NCBI GenBank assembly: GCA_031180825.1
Contig: JAPSLM010000002.1
Coordinates: forward strand, 186,001 to 250,000
Reading direction: 5' to 3'
Length of the DNA stretch: 64,000 nucleotides
From: Paenibacillus sp.
Lineage (GTDB): Bacteria > Bacillota > Bacilli > Paenibacillales > NBRC-103111
The notes below the pieces were generated by a model. It searched no databases, had not been told where the DNA came from, and saw nothing but the letters and a program-made list of their open reading frames with translations. The position numbers were made by a program, and so were the translations under genes. Below are positions 1-8,801 of the stretch, one piece after another. Numbering within the stretch: position 1 is the first letter of the stretch; the number at the start of each line of letters is the position of its first letter.

Positions 1-1269
1 GGGCATACCGTTACCATATCGTATGACGGCGTAATGTCGGTCAAGCGGTATTGGGACCCGATGCTGGAGCCGGAGGAGCGGCCGTTTGACGAATGCGTCG
101 AGCGGATCCGCGAGGTGCTCAAGGATTCGGTCGTCCACCATATGCAGAGCGACGTCGAACGGGGCTGCTTCTTATCCAGCGGCATCGACTCGACGGCGAT
201 TGCGGCGCATATGCGGCAGATCGAATCGATCCGCACGTTCTCCGTCGGCTTCGAGGGGGCCAACAACGAGACCGTCATCGCGCGTCAGACCGCACAGGCG
301 CTCGGCACCGAGCATTACGACAAAATCATCACGAAGGAAGATTATTTCGGCACCCTGGCCAAAGCCGCCTGGCATCAGGACGAGCCGGTGGCCGACCCTT
401 CGGCGATTGCGCTTTACCATGTGGCGCAGCTTGCGCGCGAGCATGTGACCGTCGTGCTGTCCGGCGAAGGCGCGGACGAGCTGTTCGGCGGATACCGCAT
501 CTACTGCGAGCCGCAGTCGCTCGCGCCGATCGAGCGGCTGCCGCACGGCGTGAAGCGGCTGCTGCATGCGCTGGCCCGGCTGCTGCCGGACGGCGTCTAC
601 GGCCGCAATTACGTGCTGCGCGGTACGACGCCGCTAGAGCAGCGGTTCCTCGGCAACGCCAAAATTTTCACGGAAGACATGAAGGCCGAAATCGTGCGCG
701 CCGACCGCGAGCTGCTGAGCCGGTACCGCAATCCGTTCGACATCGCCAAAACGTTTTACGATAAAAGCAAGCATCTGGACCCCGTGTCCCGGATGCAGTA
801 TATCGATATGAACCTGTGGATGCCCGGCGATATTCTGATGAAGGCGGACAAAATGACGATGGCGCATTCGCTGGAGCTGCGCGTGCCGTTCCTCGACGTG
901 GAGGTGTACGAGGCGGCGCGCCGGATTCCGGCCAAATACCGGATTGCGGAAGGCACGACCAAATACGTATTCCGCAAAGCGATGGAAGGCATTATTCCGG
1001 ACTTTATTCTGAATCGGCCGAAGCTCGGGTTTCCGGTGCCGATGCGCGAGTGGCTGAAAGGTCCGCAAGGAAACGTCGTGATGGAGCAAATCGCGGCAAG
1101 CGGCATCGACAACTACATCCGGATGGATACCGTAAGGGCGATGCTCGGAAATCATCAGAGCGGCAAGGGCGATTACGCCCGGCGCATCTGGACGATTTAT
1201 ATGTTCGCGCTTTGGCATGCGGCCTACATGGAGGAGCTGCCGGCCCGAACCCTCGCGCACGCTCAATAA
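1..1269 (+). CDS. Asparagine synthetase (glutamine-hydrolysing), C-terminal part, 5' end outside window
   Basis: The frame is open from base 1, so the gene starts upstream; 422 residues are visible of roughly 610-630 expected. What remains is the synthetase (ATP-pyrophosphatase) domain that adenylates aspartate and transfers ammonia; the N-terminal glutaminase domain is missing from view. The PP-loop reads FLSSGIDST, the variant with Ser-Ser-Gly that I recall from AsnO of Bacillus rather than the common SGG. Further family marks are LSGEGADELFGGYRIY and the ELRVPFLD block. A downstream HAD phosphatase gene starts 86 bases later on the same strand. The family is certain; which paralogue (asnB or asnO) is not. 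Confidence 0.93.
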   Translation, partial: GHTVTISYDGVMSVKRYWDPMLEPEERPFDECVERIREVLKDSVVHHMQSDVERGCFLSSGIDSTAIAAHMRQIESIRTFSVGFEGANNETVIARQTAQALGTEHYDKIITKEDYFGTLAKAAWHQDEPVADPSAIALYHVAQLAREHVTVVLSGEGADELFGGYRIYCEPQSLAPIERLPHGVKRLLHALARLLPDGVYGRNYVLRGTTPLEQRFLGNAKIFTEDMKAEIVRADRELLSRYRNPFDIAKTFYDKSKHLDPVSRMQYIDMNLWMPGDILMKADKMTMAHSLELRVPFLDVEVYEAARRIPAKYRIAEGTTKYVFRKAMEGIIPDFILNRPKLGFPVPMREWLKGPQGNVVMEQIAASGIDNYIRMDTVRAMLGNHQSGKGDYARRIWTIYMFALWHAAYMEELPARTLAHAQ

Positions 1270-1355
1270 GATAAGGTCCGCAGAGGAGCCCGTGCGGCCG
1301 CAGAGTGCGGCAGGTACGCGCTCCGAGGAACGGACGAAAAGGGAGAGAAGCGAAC

Positions 1356-2099
1356 ATGAGTCGATTCAAAATGGTAGCGTTGGATCTGGACGGCACATTG
1401 CTGACGGAAGAAAAAACGATTTCGGAGGAAAACCGCGCGGCCATTCTGGCGGTACAAGACGCGGGAGTAACGGTCGTCTTTTCGACCGGGCGGGGCATTC
1501 AGAATTGTCAGGCTTATGCGGAGGAGCTCGGTCTGAAGTCGCCGCTCGTCACGGTGAACGGCAGCGAGGTATGGAAAGCGCCGGGCGAGCTGCTTGAGCG
1601 TCATACGTTGGACACGGAGCTGATCCGCAAGATGCATGCGCTCGCGGTTCATTACGATACCTGGTTTTGGGCTTATTGCGTCAAGGAGATCTACAACAAA
1701 GAGCATTGGCTGCCCGAAGCGGAGATTGACGCACAGCAGTGGCTGAAGTTCGGCTACTATATCGAAAACGCAGAAAGCCTGGCTGCCATCCGCCGGGAGC
1801 TGGAATCGTGGGAGAAGCTCGAAATTACCAATTCCCATCCGTTCAATATCGAGGTGAATCCGAAAGGAATCAGCAAAGCCAGCGGACTGAGACAAGTATG
1901 CGCGATGCTGGGAATCGAGATGTCGCAGGTGATCGCCATGGGCGACAGCTTGAACGATGTCGCCATGATCCGCGAAGCGGGACTAGGCGTGGCGATGGGG
2001 AACGCGCAGGAGGAAGTCAAGCGGCTGGCCGATACGGTGACCGGGACGAACGAAGAGCACGGCGTCGCCCGGATTATCAGGGAGTATGCGCTGAAATAG
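1356..2099 (+). CDS. Cof-type HAD-IIB family phosphatase
   Basis: 247-residue cytosolic haloacid-dehalogenase-type hydrolase. Motif I is at the N-terminus (ALDLDGTLL, both nucleophile aspartates present), motif II is FSTGRG, and motif IV is GDSLNDVAMI near residue 200. The insertion between them is the Cof/IIB cap. Family members dephosphorylate sugar phosphates, FMN or similar small phosphates; the substrate cannot be read from sequence. I chose the ATG at 1356 because GGGAGAGAAG lies just upstream; the frame is open further upstream but that part has no homology signature. It may be co-transcribed with the asparagine synthetase gene. Confidence 0.9.
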   Translation: MSRFKMVALDLDGTLLTEEKTISEENRAAILAVQDAGVTVVFSTGRGIQNCQAYAEELGLKSPLVTVNGSEVWKAPGELLERHTLDTELIRKMHALAVHYDTWFWAYCVKEIYNKEHWLPEAEIDAQQWLKFGYYIENAESLAAIRRELESWEKLEITNSHPFNIEVNPKGISKASGLRQVCAMLGIEMSQVIAMGDSLNDVAMIREAGLGVAMGNAQEEVKRLADTVTGTNEEHGVARIIREYALK

Positions 2100-2154
2100 C
2101 GAAACGTGCCATCCGGCAAGACAGGCATGGCAGCTGAGAAGGAGGCATCTATCT

Positions 2155-2634
2155 ATGATCATCGCCGCATGGATTATCATCGTCGTCCTGTTTTTCGTCG
2201 GCATGGCCGGGGCGGTATACCCGGTGCTGCCGGGAGCGCTCGCGATTTATGCGGGATTTTTCGTCTATGGCTTTATGATCGGCTTCGAACCGTTCGGGGT
2301 CTGGTTCTGGCTTATTCAAACGACGATCGTAGCCGTGCTGATGGTGGCCGATTATGCCGTCAGTGCGCTTGGCGTCAAAAAATTCGGCGGCACGCGGGCA
2401 TCCGTCATCGGCAGCACGATCGGGCTCTTGATCGGACCGTTCGTGATCCCGGTCGCAGGGCTGCTGATCGGTCCGTTTATCGGCGCCGTCGTGGGCGAAC
2501 TGATCGTCGGAACGGAATTCCGGCAAGCGGTACGGGCGGGCATCGGAGCGTTGGTCGGCTTTTTCTCGGGGCTTGTCGTTAAATTCGTGCTGCAGCTTCT
2601 GATGATCGTGCTGTTTATCATCTGGGTCGTGTAA
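2155..2634 (+). CDS. DUF456 family membrane protein
   Basis: 159 residues, almost entirely hydrophobic, with about four membrane segments rich in small residues. The Gly/Pro-rich turns (GAVYPVLPGALAIYAG, then GLLIGPFVIPVAGLLIGPFIGA) are typical of DUF456, a widespread membrane family without assigned function. A strong GAGAAGGAGG ribosome binding site precedes the ATG. It sits 55 bases after the HAD gene and 25 bases before the flippase gene, so the three are probably one transcript. The repeated GPF motifs suggest an internal duplication. Confidence 0.82.
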   Translation: MIIAAWIIIVVLFFVGMAGAVYPVLPGALAIYAGFFVYGFMIGFEPFGVWFWLIQTTIVAVLMVADYAVSALGVKKFGGTRASVIGSTIGLLIGPFVIPVAGLLIGPFIGAVVGELIVGTEFRQAVRAGIGALVGFFSGLVVKFVLQLLMIVLFIIWVV

Positions 2635-2659
2635 GGCATTAAGGGAAGAAGGGAACGTT

Positions 2660-4333
2660 TTGTCCAAAGATTCATTAGTCAAAGGAACGCTGATCCTGAC
2701 CTTGGCGGCGTTCGTCGCCCGGGCGCTCGGCGTGGTGCAGCGCATTCCGCTCGTTTATTTGCTCGGCGATATCGGCATGGCGGCCTACGGCATCGCCTTC
2801 AACCTGTACTCCGTTCTGCTCGTCGTCGCCACTGCGGGCATTCCGAGCGCGCTCAGCAAAATGATCTCGGAAAGGACCGCGCTCGGCCGGCATGCGGAGG
2901 CGGACCGGATCTACAAGGCGGCGCTGTGGTTTGCCGTATGCGCAGGTGTGGCGATGACCGTACTGCTGTACGCCGCAGCGCCGTATTTTGCCGACAGCAT
3001 CCTCAACCCGCAGGCGACGCTGCCGATCCAAGCCATCGCCCCGGCGCTGCTGCTGTTTCCGCTGATCGCCATCATGCGCGGCTATTTCCAAGGGCGCCGG
3101 ATGATGATGCCGAACGGCATATCGCAAATCATCGAACAGCTGTTCCGCGTCGTCACCTCGGTGGCGCTTGCCTATTTGCTGCTCGGCCACAGCTTGGACT
3201 ATGCCGTCGCCGGCGCTTCGTTCGGCGGCGTAGCAGGCAGCGTCGCGGCAGCGGCCGTGATGCTGTACTATGCGATGCGGCTGAAGCAAAGCGACCGCCG
3301 CGAACGGTCCGCGGAGGGCGCCGACACAGCCGCAGAGAGCGCAAGCTCCGCACCGCTGACATTCAAAGCGATCTATGCGCAGCTGTTCAAGCTGTCCGTG
3401 CCGATCGTCATTTTCTCGATGACCGTCACGCTGATTTATACGATCGATTCGTCCATCGTGACTTTGCTGCTCAAAGATCAGTTCGGAGAGCACACAGCTC
3501 GTGAAATGCTCGGTATTTTAACCGGCCGGGCGCAATCGCTGGCAGGCATTCCGATCATTCTCGCGGTAGCGCTCAGTCAATCGGTCGTCCCGATTATTTC
3601 GTCCGCCTATTCGCAAAGAGACATGAAGCAGGTATCCGATCAGACGGCCAAGGTGCTGCAATTATCGATTCTTACCGGCCTGCCGATGGTGCTGCTGATC
3701 AGTCTGGCGGCGCGCCCGATCAACGGGTTTATTTTCGCGAACCCGACCGGTTCACTGGTTGTCGACGCGTATGCCCCTTCGATTATCGCCGTGCTCACCG
3801 TCAGCGCGATGTTCCAGATCGTCATGCAGACCTCGGGCGCGGTGCTGATGGGGATGGGCCGGATGAAGCCGCTTGTGCTGAGCGTGATCCTTGGCATCGC
3901 GGTCAAGCTGGCGGGCAGCTATGCGCTGGCTCCGTACTGGGGCATCTACGGCATCATTGCCGCGACCGCCTTGTGCTTCATCGTGATGACTTGGCTCAAC
4001 CTTGCGGTGCTGCGGTCCGCCGTGCCGTTCCGGGTGTTCGGCCTGCGACGCTGGCTGTCGCTGGCGGCGGCGACGGCGTTGATCTGCCTGATCGGCTATG
4101 GACTGGAGCAGCTCTGCGTTGCCTACGTCCATCCGTTCGGAATCGAACGCTTGAACGATATGGTGCAAGCGTTGATCATCTGTGCGATCGTCGGCGCGGC
4201 TTACCCCGCCCTGCTTTTCTTGACGCGGGTCATGACGCTGCAGGATTTGCATCATCTGCCCGGACCGCTCCGGAAGCTGGCGAAGCCGCTGCTCGCCCGT
4301 CTTGGCCGCACGGCGCAGCAAGAAAAGCGCTGA
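2660..4333 (+). CDS. MOP/MATE superfamily flippase, YtgP/SpoVB type
   Basis: 557-residue polytopic membrane protein with about 14 predicted transmembrane segments. The N-terminus (GTLILTLAAFVARALGVVQRIPLVYLLGD) and the segment with IPSALSKMISE match the polysaccharide-biosynthesis/MurJ-like branch (PF01943) that includes YtgP and SpoVB. Such proteins flip lipid-linked cell-wall or cortex precursors across the membrane. A charged stretch around residues 214-232 is a cytoplasmic loop. Translation starts at TTG (2660), supported by a GGGAAGAAGGGAA site. The gene ends at a strong bidirectional terminator. YtgP (vegetative) and SpoVB (sporulation) cannot be separated without alignment. Confidence 0.88.
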   Translation: MSKDSLVKGTLILTLAAFVARALGVVQRIPLVYLLGDIGMAAYGIAFNLYSVLLVVATAGIPSALSKMISERTALGRHAEADRIYKAALWFAVCAGVAMTVLLYAAAPYFADSILNPQATLPIQAIAPALLLFPLIAIMRGYFQGRRMMMPNGISQIIEQLFRVVTSVALAYLLLGHSLDYAVAGASFGGVAGSVAAAAVMLYYAMRLKQSDRRERSAEGADTAAESASSAPLTFKAIYAQLFKLSVPIVIFSMTVTLIYTIDSSIVTLLLKDQFGEHTAREMLGILTGRAQSLAGIPIILAVALSQSVVPIISSAYSQRDMKQVSDQTAKVLQLSILTGLPMVLLISLAARPINGFIFANPTGSLVVDAYAPSIIAVLTVSAMFQIVMQTSGAVLMGMGRMKPLVLSVILGIAVKLAGSYALAPYWGIYGIIAATALCFIVMTWLNLAVLRSAVPFRVFGLRRWLSLAAATALICLIGYGLEQLCVAYVHPFGIERLNDMVQALIICAIVGAAYPALLFLTRVMTLQDLHHLPGPLRKLAKPLLARLGRTAQQEKR

Positions 4334-4368
4334 GCGACGCGGCAGCGTCGGTAGCCGATTGTGAAAAT

Positions 4369-4418
4369 AGCCCCGAAATCTTCTCAAGCACATCGTGCCG
4401 CTGAGAAGATTCGGGGCT
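4369..4418. terminator. Bidirectional terminator between flippase and cupin genes
   Basis: Near-perfect inverted repeat: arm beginning AGCCCCGAA at 4369 and arm ending TTCGGGGCT at 4418, stem about 17 bp with one bulge, loop near 4388-4399. It lies between convergent genes and can serve both. Confidence 0.8.
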
Positions 4419-4496
4419 GTTCGCTGTCAGGAACCGTCTCCTGAGAGCGCTGTCACTTCAGCGTGCGCCGGGCTGCTCGAACTGGCCGTTTGCCGC

Positions 4497-4859
4497 TCAT
4501 TGCTGCTGATTTTTGTGCCGTACCGGGCCGGCATGACACCAGAGGGTCACGATCGGGTCTTCGACGCTGGAGTGAAGATGGTGGTCTTCTCCCGGCTCCA
4601 CGATGACAATATCGCCCACGGCTACCGGGTGGAAGGTCTTGTCGATCTCCATCGTCCCGTAGCCCTGCACGATCAGGAACGCTTCGCAGTCCGCATGAAC
4701 GTGATAATCCCGGCCGCCCGGTCCGTCGTTCGTATGGCTGCGCTCGCCCGGCTTGCTGAACGCCAGCCCGCCCGAGGATATATAGGCGCCAGGCAGCACT
4801 TGATTCAAAATATGTCCTTCTCGGGCGTCCTGCAGCTCGCTCAAACGGTATCTTTTCAT
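4497..4859 (-). CDS. Cupin domain protein
   Basis: 120-residue single-domain cupin. The first cupin motif is visible as DYHVHADCEAFLIVQGYG, with two His and a Glu as metal ligands, and the second as GDIVIVEPGEDHHLHS. Small cupins of this kind bind sugars or metabolites or act as dioxygenases or isomerases; nothing here fixes the substrate. The ATG at 4859 is chosen because GGAGGG precedes it at good spacing; an in-frame ATG 17 codons upstream lacks a site. It is convergent with the flippase gene, and the MocR regulator gene lies upstream on the same strand. Confidence 0.82.
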   Translation of the reverse strand: MKRYRLSELQDAREGHILNQVLPGAYISSGGLAFSKPGERSHTNDGPGGRDYHVHADCEAFLIVQGYGTMEIDKTFHPVAVGDIVIVEPGEDHHLHSSVEDPIVTLWCHAGPVRHKNQQQ

Positions 4860-4964
4860 TCGCGGTGTCCCTCCGTTTATTGGAAAAAGAGTGAATGCCG
4901 TCATGATCATATCCGATTCGGGCAGCGATGGGAATTGAAGAATTTAAGAAAGACATGGATTTTT

Positions 4965-6401
4965 TTAGGCTTTATTCGACGGAAGCTCCGCGGAGAACCA
5001 GACTTGCTCCAAGATCCGCGCCGCAGCGTCGATATCTTCCTCGGATAGCCCGGCGAAGCCGAGCAGGATGACCGGGTCCGAACCTTCGGGCACGGGCTCG
5101 AAGCAATAGCCCGAGATGCCGTACACCTTGACGCCCGCCTCCTTTGCGCGGGAGATGAGCTCCTCCTCGCTCAGGCCGTTGCGCACCTTCAGGAGCAGAT
5201 GCAGGCCGGCGTTTTCCCCGATAATATCGACTGGTTCCGGAAACTTGCGCACCGCCGCCACAAGCCGGTCTCTTTTTCTTTTGTAAATGCGGCGCATCTT
5301 GTTCAAGTGCTTCTCGAAATACCCTTCCTTTATAAACCGGTACAGCACGTGCTGATCGATGCGCGAAACGGTCGAGGCATATGAAATGTAATGCGTGCGG
5401 TATATCTCCAGAAGCCGGCCGGGCAGCACCATATAGCTGATGCGCAGCGAAGGGGACAACGGCTTCGACAGCGTGCCGATATAGATCACTTTGCCGCTCG
5501 AATCCATCCCGTGCAGCGAAGGGATCGGCTTGCCGCTGTAGCGGAATTCGCTGTCGTAATCGTCCTCGATGATATATCGGCCTCCCTGCTCGTTAACCCA
5601 CTGGAGCAGCCGCATCCGGCGGTTGACCGGCATGACCATGCCCATCGGGAACTGATGAGAGGGCGTCGTATACACGATGTTCGAGCGTCCGTCCGCAAGC
5701 TGCGCAACGTCGACGCCTTCTTCGTCCAGCGGCAGCAGCTGAACGTCGATGCCGTAGCTTCGGAGAATGCGATACATCCGGTAATATCCCGGATTCTCGA
5801 CGGCGAACGAATTGTCCCGGCCCAAAATTTGCAGCAGCAGCTGAAACAGGCTCTCGGTCCCGGCGCCGACGATAATTTGTTCCGGGGTGCAGGACACCCC
5901 GCGGGAGTAGTACAGGTATTGGGAAATCGCGCTGCGAAGCCTTTCGTCTCCTTGCGGATGTCCAAGCTGCAGCAGTGACTTGTGCTCGAACTGAATCGTT
6001 TCTTTAGCCAGCTTTTTCCATATGCTGAAAGGGAACACGTCCATATCGATGCTGGTCGGCGAAAAATCGTATCGGGGAACAAAGGCTTCCGTGTCCGTTG
6101 ACGGCGTTCGTACAGTGGATACCGGCGTTTCCGCGCCGATCCGCAGCACCTCGTCCGTCTTGCTGACGAAAAATCCGCGCTTCGGGACCGCTTCGACGTA
6201 GCCTTCCGCGACGAGCTGCTGATACGCGGCTTCGAGCGTGTTTTGGCTGATGCGCAAATACCCGGCCAGCTTCCGCTTGGACGGCAGCCTCGTCCCGTAG
6301 GGAAGATGTCCTGATTCAATTTCCCGCTTAATGTGCATGTAGAGCTGATCGTATAAAGGCTGCTTGCGTCCCGGGTCCAAATGAACCATGAACATGTCCA
6401 T
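4965..6401 (-). CDS. MocR/PdxR-type GntR regulator with aminotransferase domain
   Basis: About 478 residues. The N-terminal 75 form a GntR winged helix (LYDQLYMHIKREIESG, then RLPSKRKLA). From about residue 115 it has a fold-type-I aminotransferase domain with the PLP-aspartate region IEDDYDSEFRY and the PLP-lysine motif GTLSKPLSPSLR (Lys near 313). MocR proteins sense an amine or PLP-related ligand and usually control an adjacent divergent gene. Here the divergent gene, 115 bases away, is a DMT exporter. The ATG at 6401 has better spacing from GAGGAAGG than the in-frame ATG at 6410. Target and ligand are inferred from position only. Confidence 0.9.
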   Translation of the reverse strand: MDMFMVHLDPGRKQPLYDQLYMHIKREIESGHLPYGTRLPSKRKLAGYLRISQNTLEAAYQQLVAEGYVEAVPKRGFFVSKTDEVLRIGAETPVSTVRTPSTDTEAFVPRYDFSPTSIDMDVFPFSIWKKLAKETIQFEHKSLLQLGHPQGDERLRSAISQYLYYSRGVSCTPEQIIVGAGTESLFQLLLQILGRDNSFAVENPGYYRMYRILRSYGIDVQLLPLDEEGVDVAQLADGRSNIVYTTPSHQFPMGMVMPVNRRMRLLQWVNEQGGRYIIEDDYDSEFRYSGKPIPSLHGMDSSGKVIYIGTLSKPLSPSLRISYMVLPGRLLEIYRTHYISYASTVSRIDQHVLYRFIKEGYFEKHLNKMRRIYKRKRDRLVAAVRKFPEPVDIIGENAGLHLLLKVRNGLSEEELISRAKEAGVKVYGISGYCFEPVPEGSDPVILLGFAGLSEEDIDAAARILEQVWFSAELPSNKA

Positions 6402-6419
6402 AAACGACATTCCTTCCTC

Positions 6420-6482
6420 AAACTGACCTCATCGTTTTGCATAAAACTGATACTTATGATCCGTTCAAATAACGATTATAAT
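6420..6482. promoter_or_regulatory. Divergent control region between MocR regulator and DMT transporter
   Basis: A TATAAT hexamer at 6477-6482 faces the transporter, but the -35 position (6454-6459, TTATGA) is poor, as in activator-dependent promoters. Two direct AAACTGA repeats lie upstream at 6420-6426 and 6444-6450, 24 bases apart, a spacing that would suit a MocR dimer binding direct repeats. Binding is inference. Confidence 0.4.
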
Positions 6483-6516
6483 CGAAAAAACACGGACACG
6501 AAAGGATCTAGGCATC

Positions 6517-7470
6517 ATGTTGAAAAAGTCGCATCGAGGAAGAAGTCTCGGGCTGGCGCTAATCATTATCGGCGCCGGCTGTTGGGGGTTGTCGTCCCCT
6601 ATGATGGAATGGCTGTTCTCTCATCAGAAAATGTCGGCCGCGGCGCTTTTGCAAATCCGGTTCATGCTGTCGGGCGCCATCCTGCTGACGATTGCCATGG
6701 CCAGAAAGCAGAACATATGGAAGGTTTGGACCGATCTTCGCATGGTCCTGTCTTTAATCATCTTCTCGGTTTGCGGGATCATGGTGCTGCAGTACGCGTT
6801 CATCAGCACCGTCGAGACGGGCAATGCCGTGACGGCCACCTTGTTTCAATTTTTGAGCCCGGCTGTCGTCATGCTGGTGCTGGCGTTCAAGAAGCGGAGG
6901 CCGCCGACCTGGATCGAGACGGTGCTTGTTTCGCTCTGCATCATCGGGTTGTTTTTCATGGTCACGAACGGGTCATTGGCGGGAATTTCCTTGTCGCCTC
7001 AAGCCGTCGGCTGGGGACTGGCCACCGCGGTGGCGTTCGCCTTCTATACGTTGTTTCCGGTTCCGCTCATCCGCCGCTGGGGCGGCACGCTCGTGCTGGG
7101 CTGGGGGATGCTGATCGGCGGGATCGTGTTTAACGCGCTGCCTGTCTCCGGGGGCTTCTATTACGCCGTGCAGGGCATGGACGTCATCTCCTGGATTCTC
7201 GTGCTGTTTATCGTCTTGTTCGGGACGTGCCTGGCCTTTTTGTTTTATTTGGAGAGCCTTCATTACCTGGAGCCCGCCGAAACGAACACGCTGTCCGTCA
7301 TGGAGCCGCTCGTGACGATCGTCGTTTCGATGCTCTGGCTTGCGGAGCCTTTGAAGTTTTTTCAAATCATAGGCGGCCTGTTCATCGTCGCTTCGTCCGT
7401 CCTGCTGTCCGTGAAGCCTTGGGACAAAAGAGCGCGAGGCGGGGAAAGGCCTGCCGGCGAAGGAGCGTGA
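6517..7470 (+). CDS. EamA/DMT superfamily transporter
   Basis: 317 residues with ten predicted membrane helices in two EamA repeats. The N-terminal repeat starts at GLALIIIGAGCWGLSSP; the second ends with ETNTLSVMEPLVTIVVSMLWLAEPLKFFQIIGGLFIVASS, the usual EamA C-terminal signature. Members export amino acids and other metabolites. The gene is divergent from a MocR-family regulator, so regulated efflux of an amine or amino acid is a reasonable guess. A basic, hydrophilic tail of about 20 residues follows the last helix. Confidence 0.87.
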   Translation: MLKKSHRGRSLGLALIIIGAGCWGLSSPMMEWLFSHQKMSAAALLQIRFMLSGAILLTIAMARKQNIWKVWTDLRMVLSLIIFSVCGIMVLQYAFISTVETGNAVTATLFQFLSPAVVMLVLAFKKRRPPTWIETVLVSLCIIGLFFMVTNGSLAGISLSPQAVGWGLATAVAFAFYTLFPVPLIRRWGGTLVLGWGMLIGGIVFNALPVSGGFYYAVQGMDVISWILVLFIVLFGTCLAFLFYLESLHYLEPAETNTLSVMEPLVTIVVSMLWLAEPLKFFQIIGGLFIVASSVLLSVKPWDKRARGGERPAGEGA

Positions 7471-7590
7471 CAGGCGTCCGGGATGCAAACCTTAAAAAAA
7501 TACAGCCGCTTCCCAAACGGATACATCCTCCTCCGTCCAAATGAGCGGTATGATGAAGAGAGCATGGATTAGAGGAAGGAGAGATCCGTT

Positions 7591-8778
7591 ATGACCGCGC
7601 GGGAAACGTGGATTGCGGAAGTCGAAGGTATCGAAACGCTGGATACGCACACCCATTTGATCGGGGACAAGCTGTGCGCGCAGAGCTTTTGGGACATCGC
7701 CCATTATTTCTGGCTTAACCGGGAAATGCAGGCGGGCGGATATCCCGCCGCCGCGGCGGAGCTGCCGGAGAAGGAGCGCATCGAAGCGTTCATGAAGGCA
7801 TACCGCGCCACGCGGAATACGCTGATGAATTGGACGGTTACGCATATATTCAGGGAGCTGTACGGGATTGAGCTTCGCGACGAGCGCTCCGTCTACGAGG
7901 CCGATGAGGCGGTGCGGGCGTCGGCTCGCAAGACGGGCTGGGCGCAGCAGGTGGCCGATAAGCTGAATGTCCGGGCCTTCGTGGTCAATCATCCGGACCA
8001 TGCGAAGTTTGCCGGCATGAAGCGCGACGCGATTTTGCTCCCGCGGATCGACGGCAAGCTGCCGCTGTGGACCCGGACCATCGCGGCGTCGGCGCAGCCG
8101 GAGGAAGCGTACGAGGAGGCGCGGCAAAGCATAGACAAGCTGTTCGCGTCGTACCGGGAGCAGGGGTGCCCGGGCGTGATGACGACGCTGCCCGCTTTCG
8201 AGGCCAGTGCTAACCGCAGGTATTCGCTGAAAGCCGGGGCGACGGAGGACCAGGTCCTGATGCTGCTTCTCCATGCGGTCTGCGGAGCGGCCGAGCGTCA
8301 CCGGCTGGTGATGCAAATCTTCGTGGGCGTGGAACGGTCCTGGTGCGGCACCGCGACCCCGGTCAACGATCCGCTTAAGATTGTCAAGCTGTCCGGCTTG
8401 TTCGAGCGGTATGCTATTCCGTTTGAATTGGTGGTCGCCTCGGAGCTGAACAACCTGGATATCGTCCAAGCGGCGTGGAATTTCCCCAATGTGCATACGG
8501 GCGGGCAGTGGTGGTTCAATTTCCGCGCCAGCACGTACCGCGATGCGATGCAGTACCGGCTTGAGGCGCTGCCCGCGCTGAAAAGCTCGCTTATCGTCTC
8601 CGACGCGCGCTGCATCGAATGGAGCTACGGCAAAATCGCGCTTGTCAAACGGCTGATGGCCGAGTTTCTCTTCGAGCAGACGGAGCGGGGCTGGATCGAC
8701 CGCGAGACGGCGCTGCAGGTCGCCAAAGGCTGGCTCTACGAGAGCGCGGCGCAGCGATACGGCTTTCGGGAGCTTTAA
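7591..8778 (+). CDS. Uronate-isomerase-like amidohydrolase-superfamily protein
   Basis: 395 residues, cytosolic. The HxH metal motif of the amidohydrolase barrel is at residues 18-24 (LDTHTHLIGD). The C-terminal half has features seen in glucuronate isomerase (UxaC): NVHTGGQWWFNF, then SDARCIEWSYGK where UxaC has a TDSRSF-like block, and the helical tail ending GWLYESAAQRYG. It is shorter than UxaC (about 470), and no uronate pathway gene is nearby, so it is probably a relative with a different substrate. A clear AGGAAGGAGAG site precedes the ATG. It is convergent with the DUF2515 gene, whose stop lies 23 bases away. Confidence 0.72.
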   Translation: MTARETWIAEVEGIETLDTHTHLIGDKLCAQSFWDIAHYFWLNREMQAGGYPAAAAELPEKERIEAFMKAYRATRNTLMNWTVTHIFRELYGIELRDERSVYEADEAVRASARKTGWAQQVADKLNVRAFVVNHPDHAKFAGMKRDAILLPRIDGKLPLWTRTIAASAQPEEAYEEARQSIDKLFASYREQGCPGVMTTLPAFEASANRRYSLKAGATEDQVLMLLLHAVCGAAERHRLVMQIFVGVERSWCGTATPVNDPLKIVKLSGLFERYAIPFELVVASELNNLDIVQAAWNFPNVHTGGQWWFNFRASTYRDAMQYRLEALPALKSSLIVSDARCIEWSYGKIALVKRLMAEFLFEQTERGWIDRETALQVAKGWLYESAAQRYGFREL

Positions 8779-8801
8779 ACGCGCCCGCCGCAGCCGGCTC
8801 G

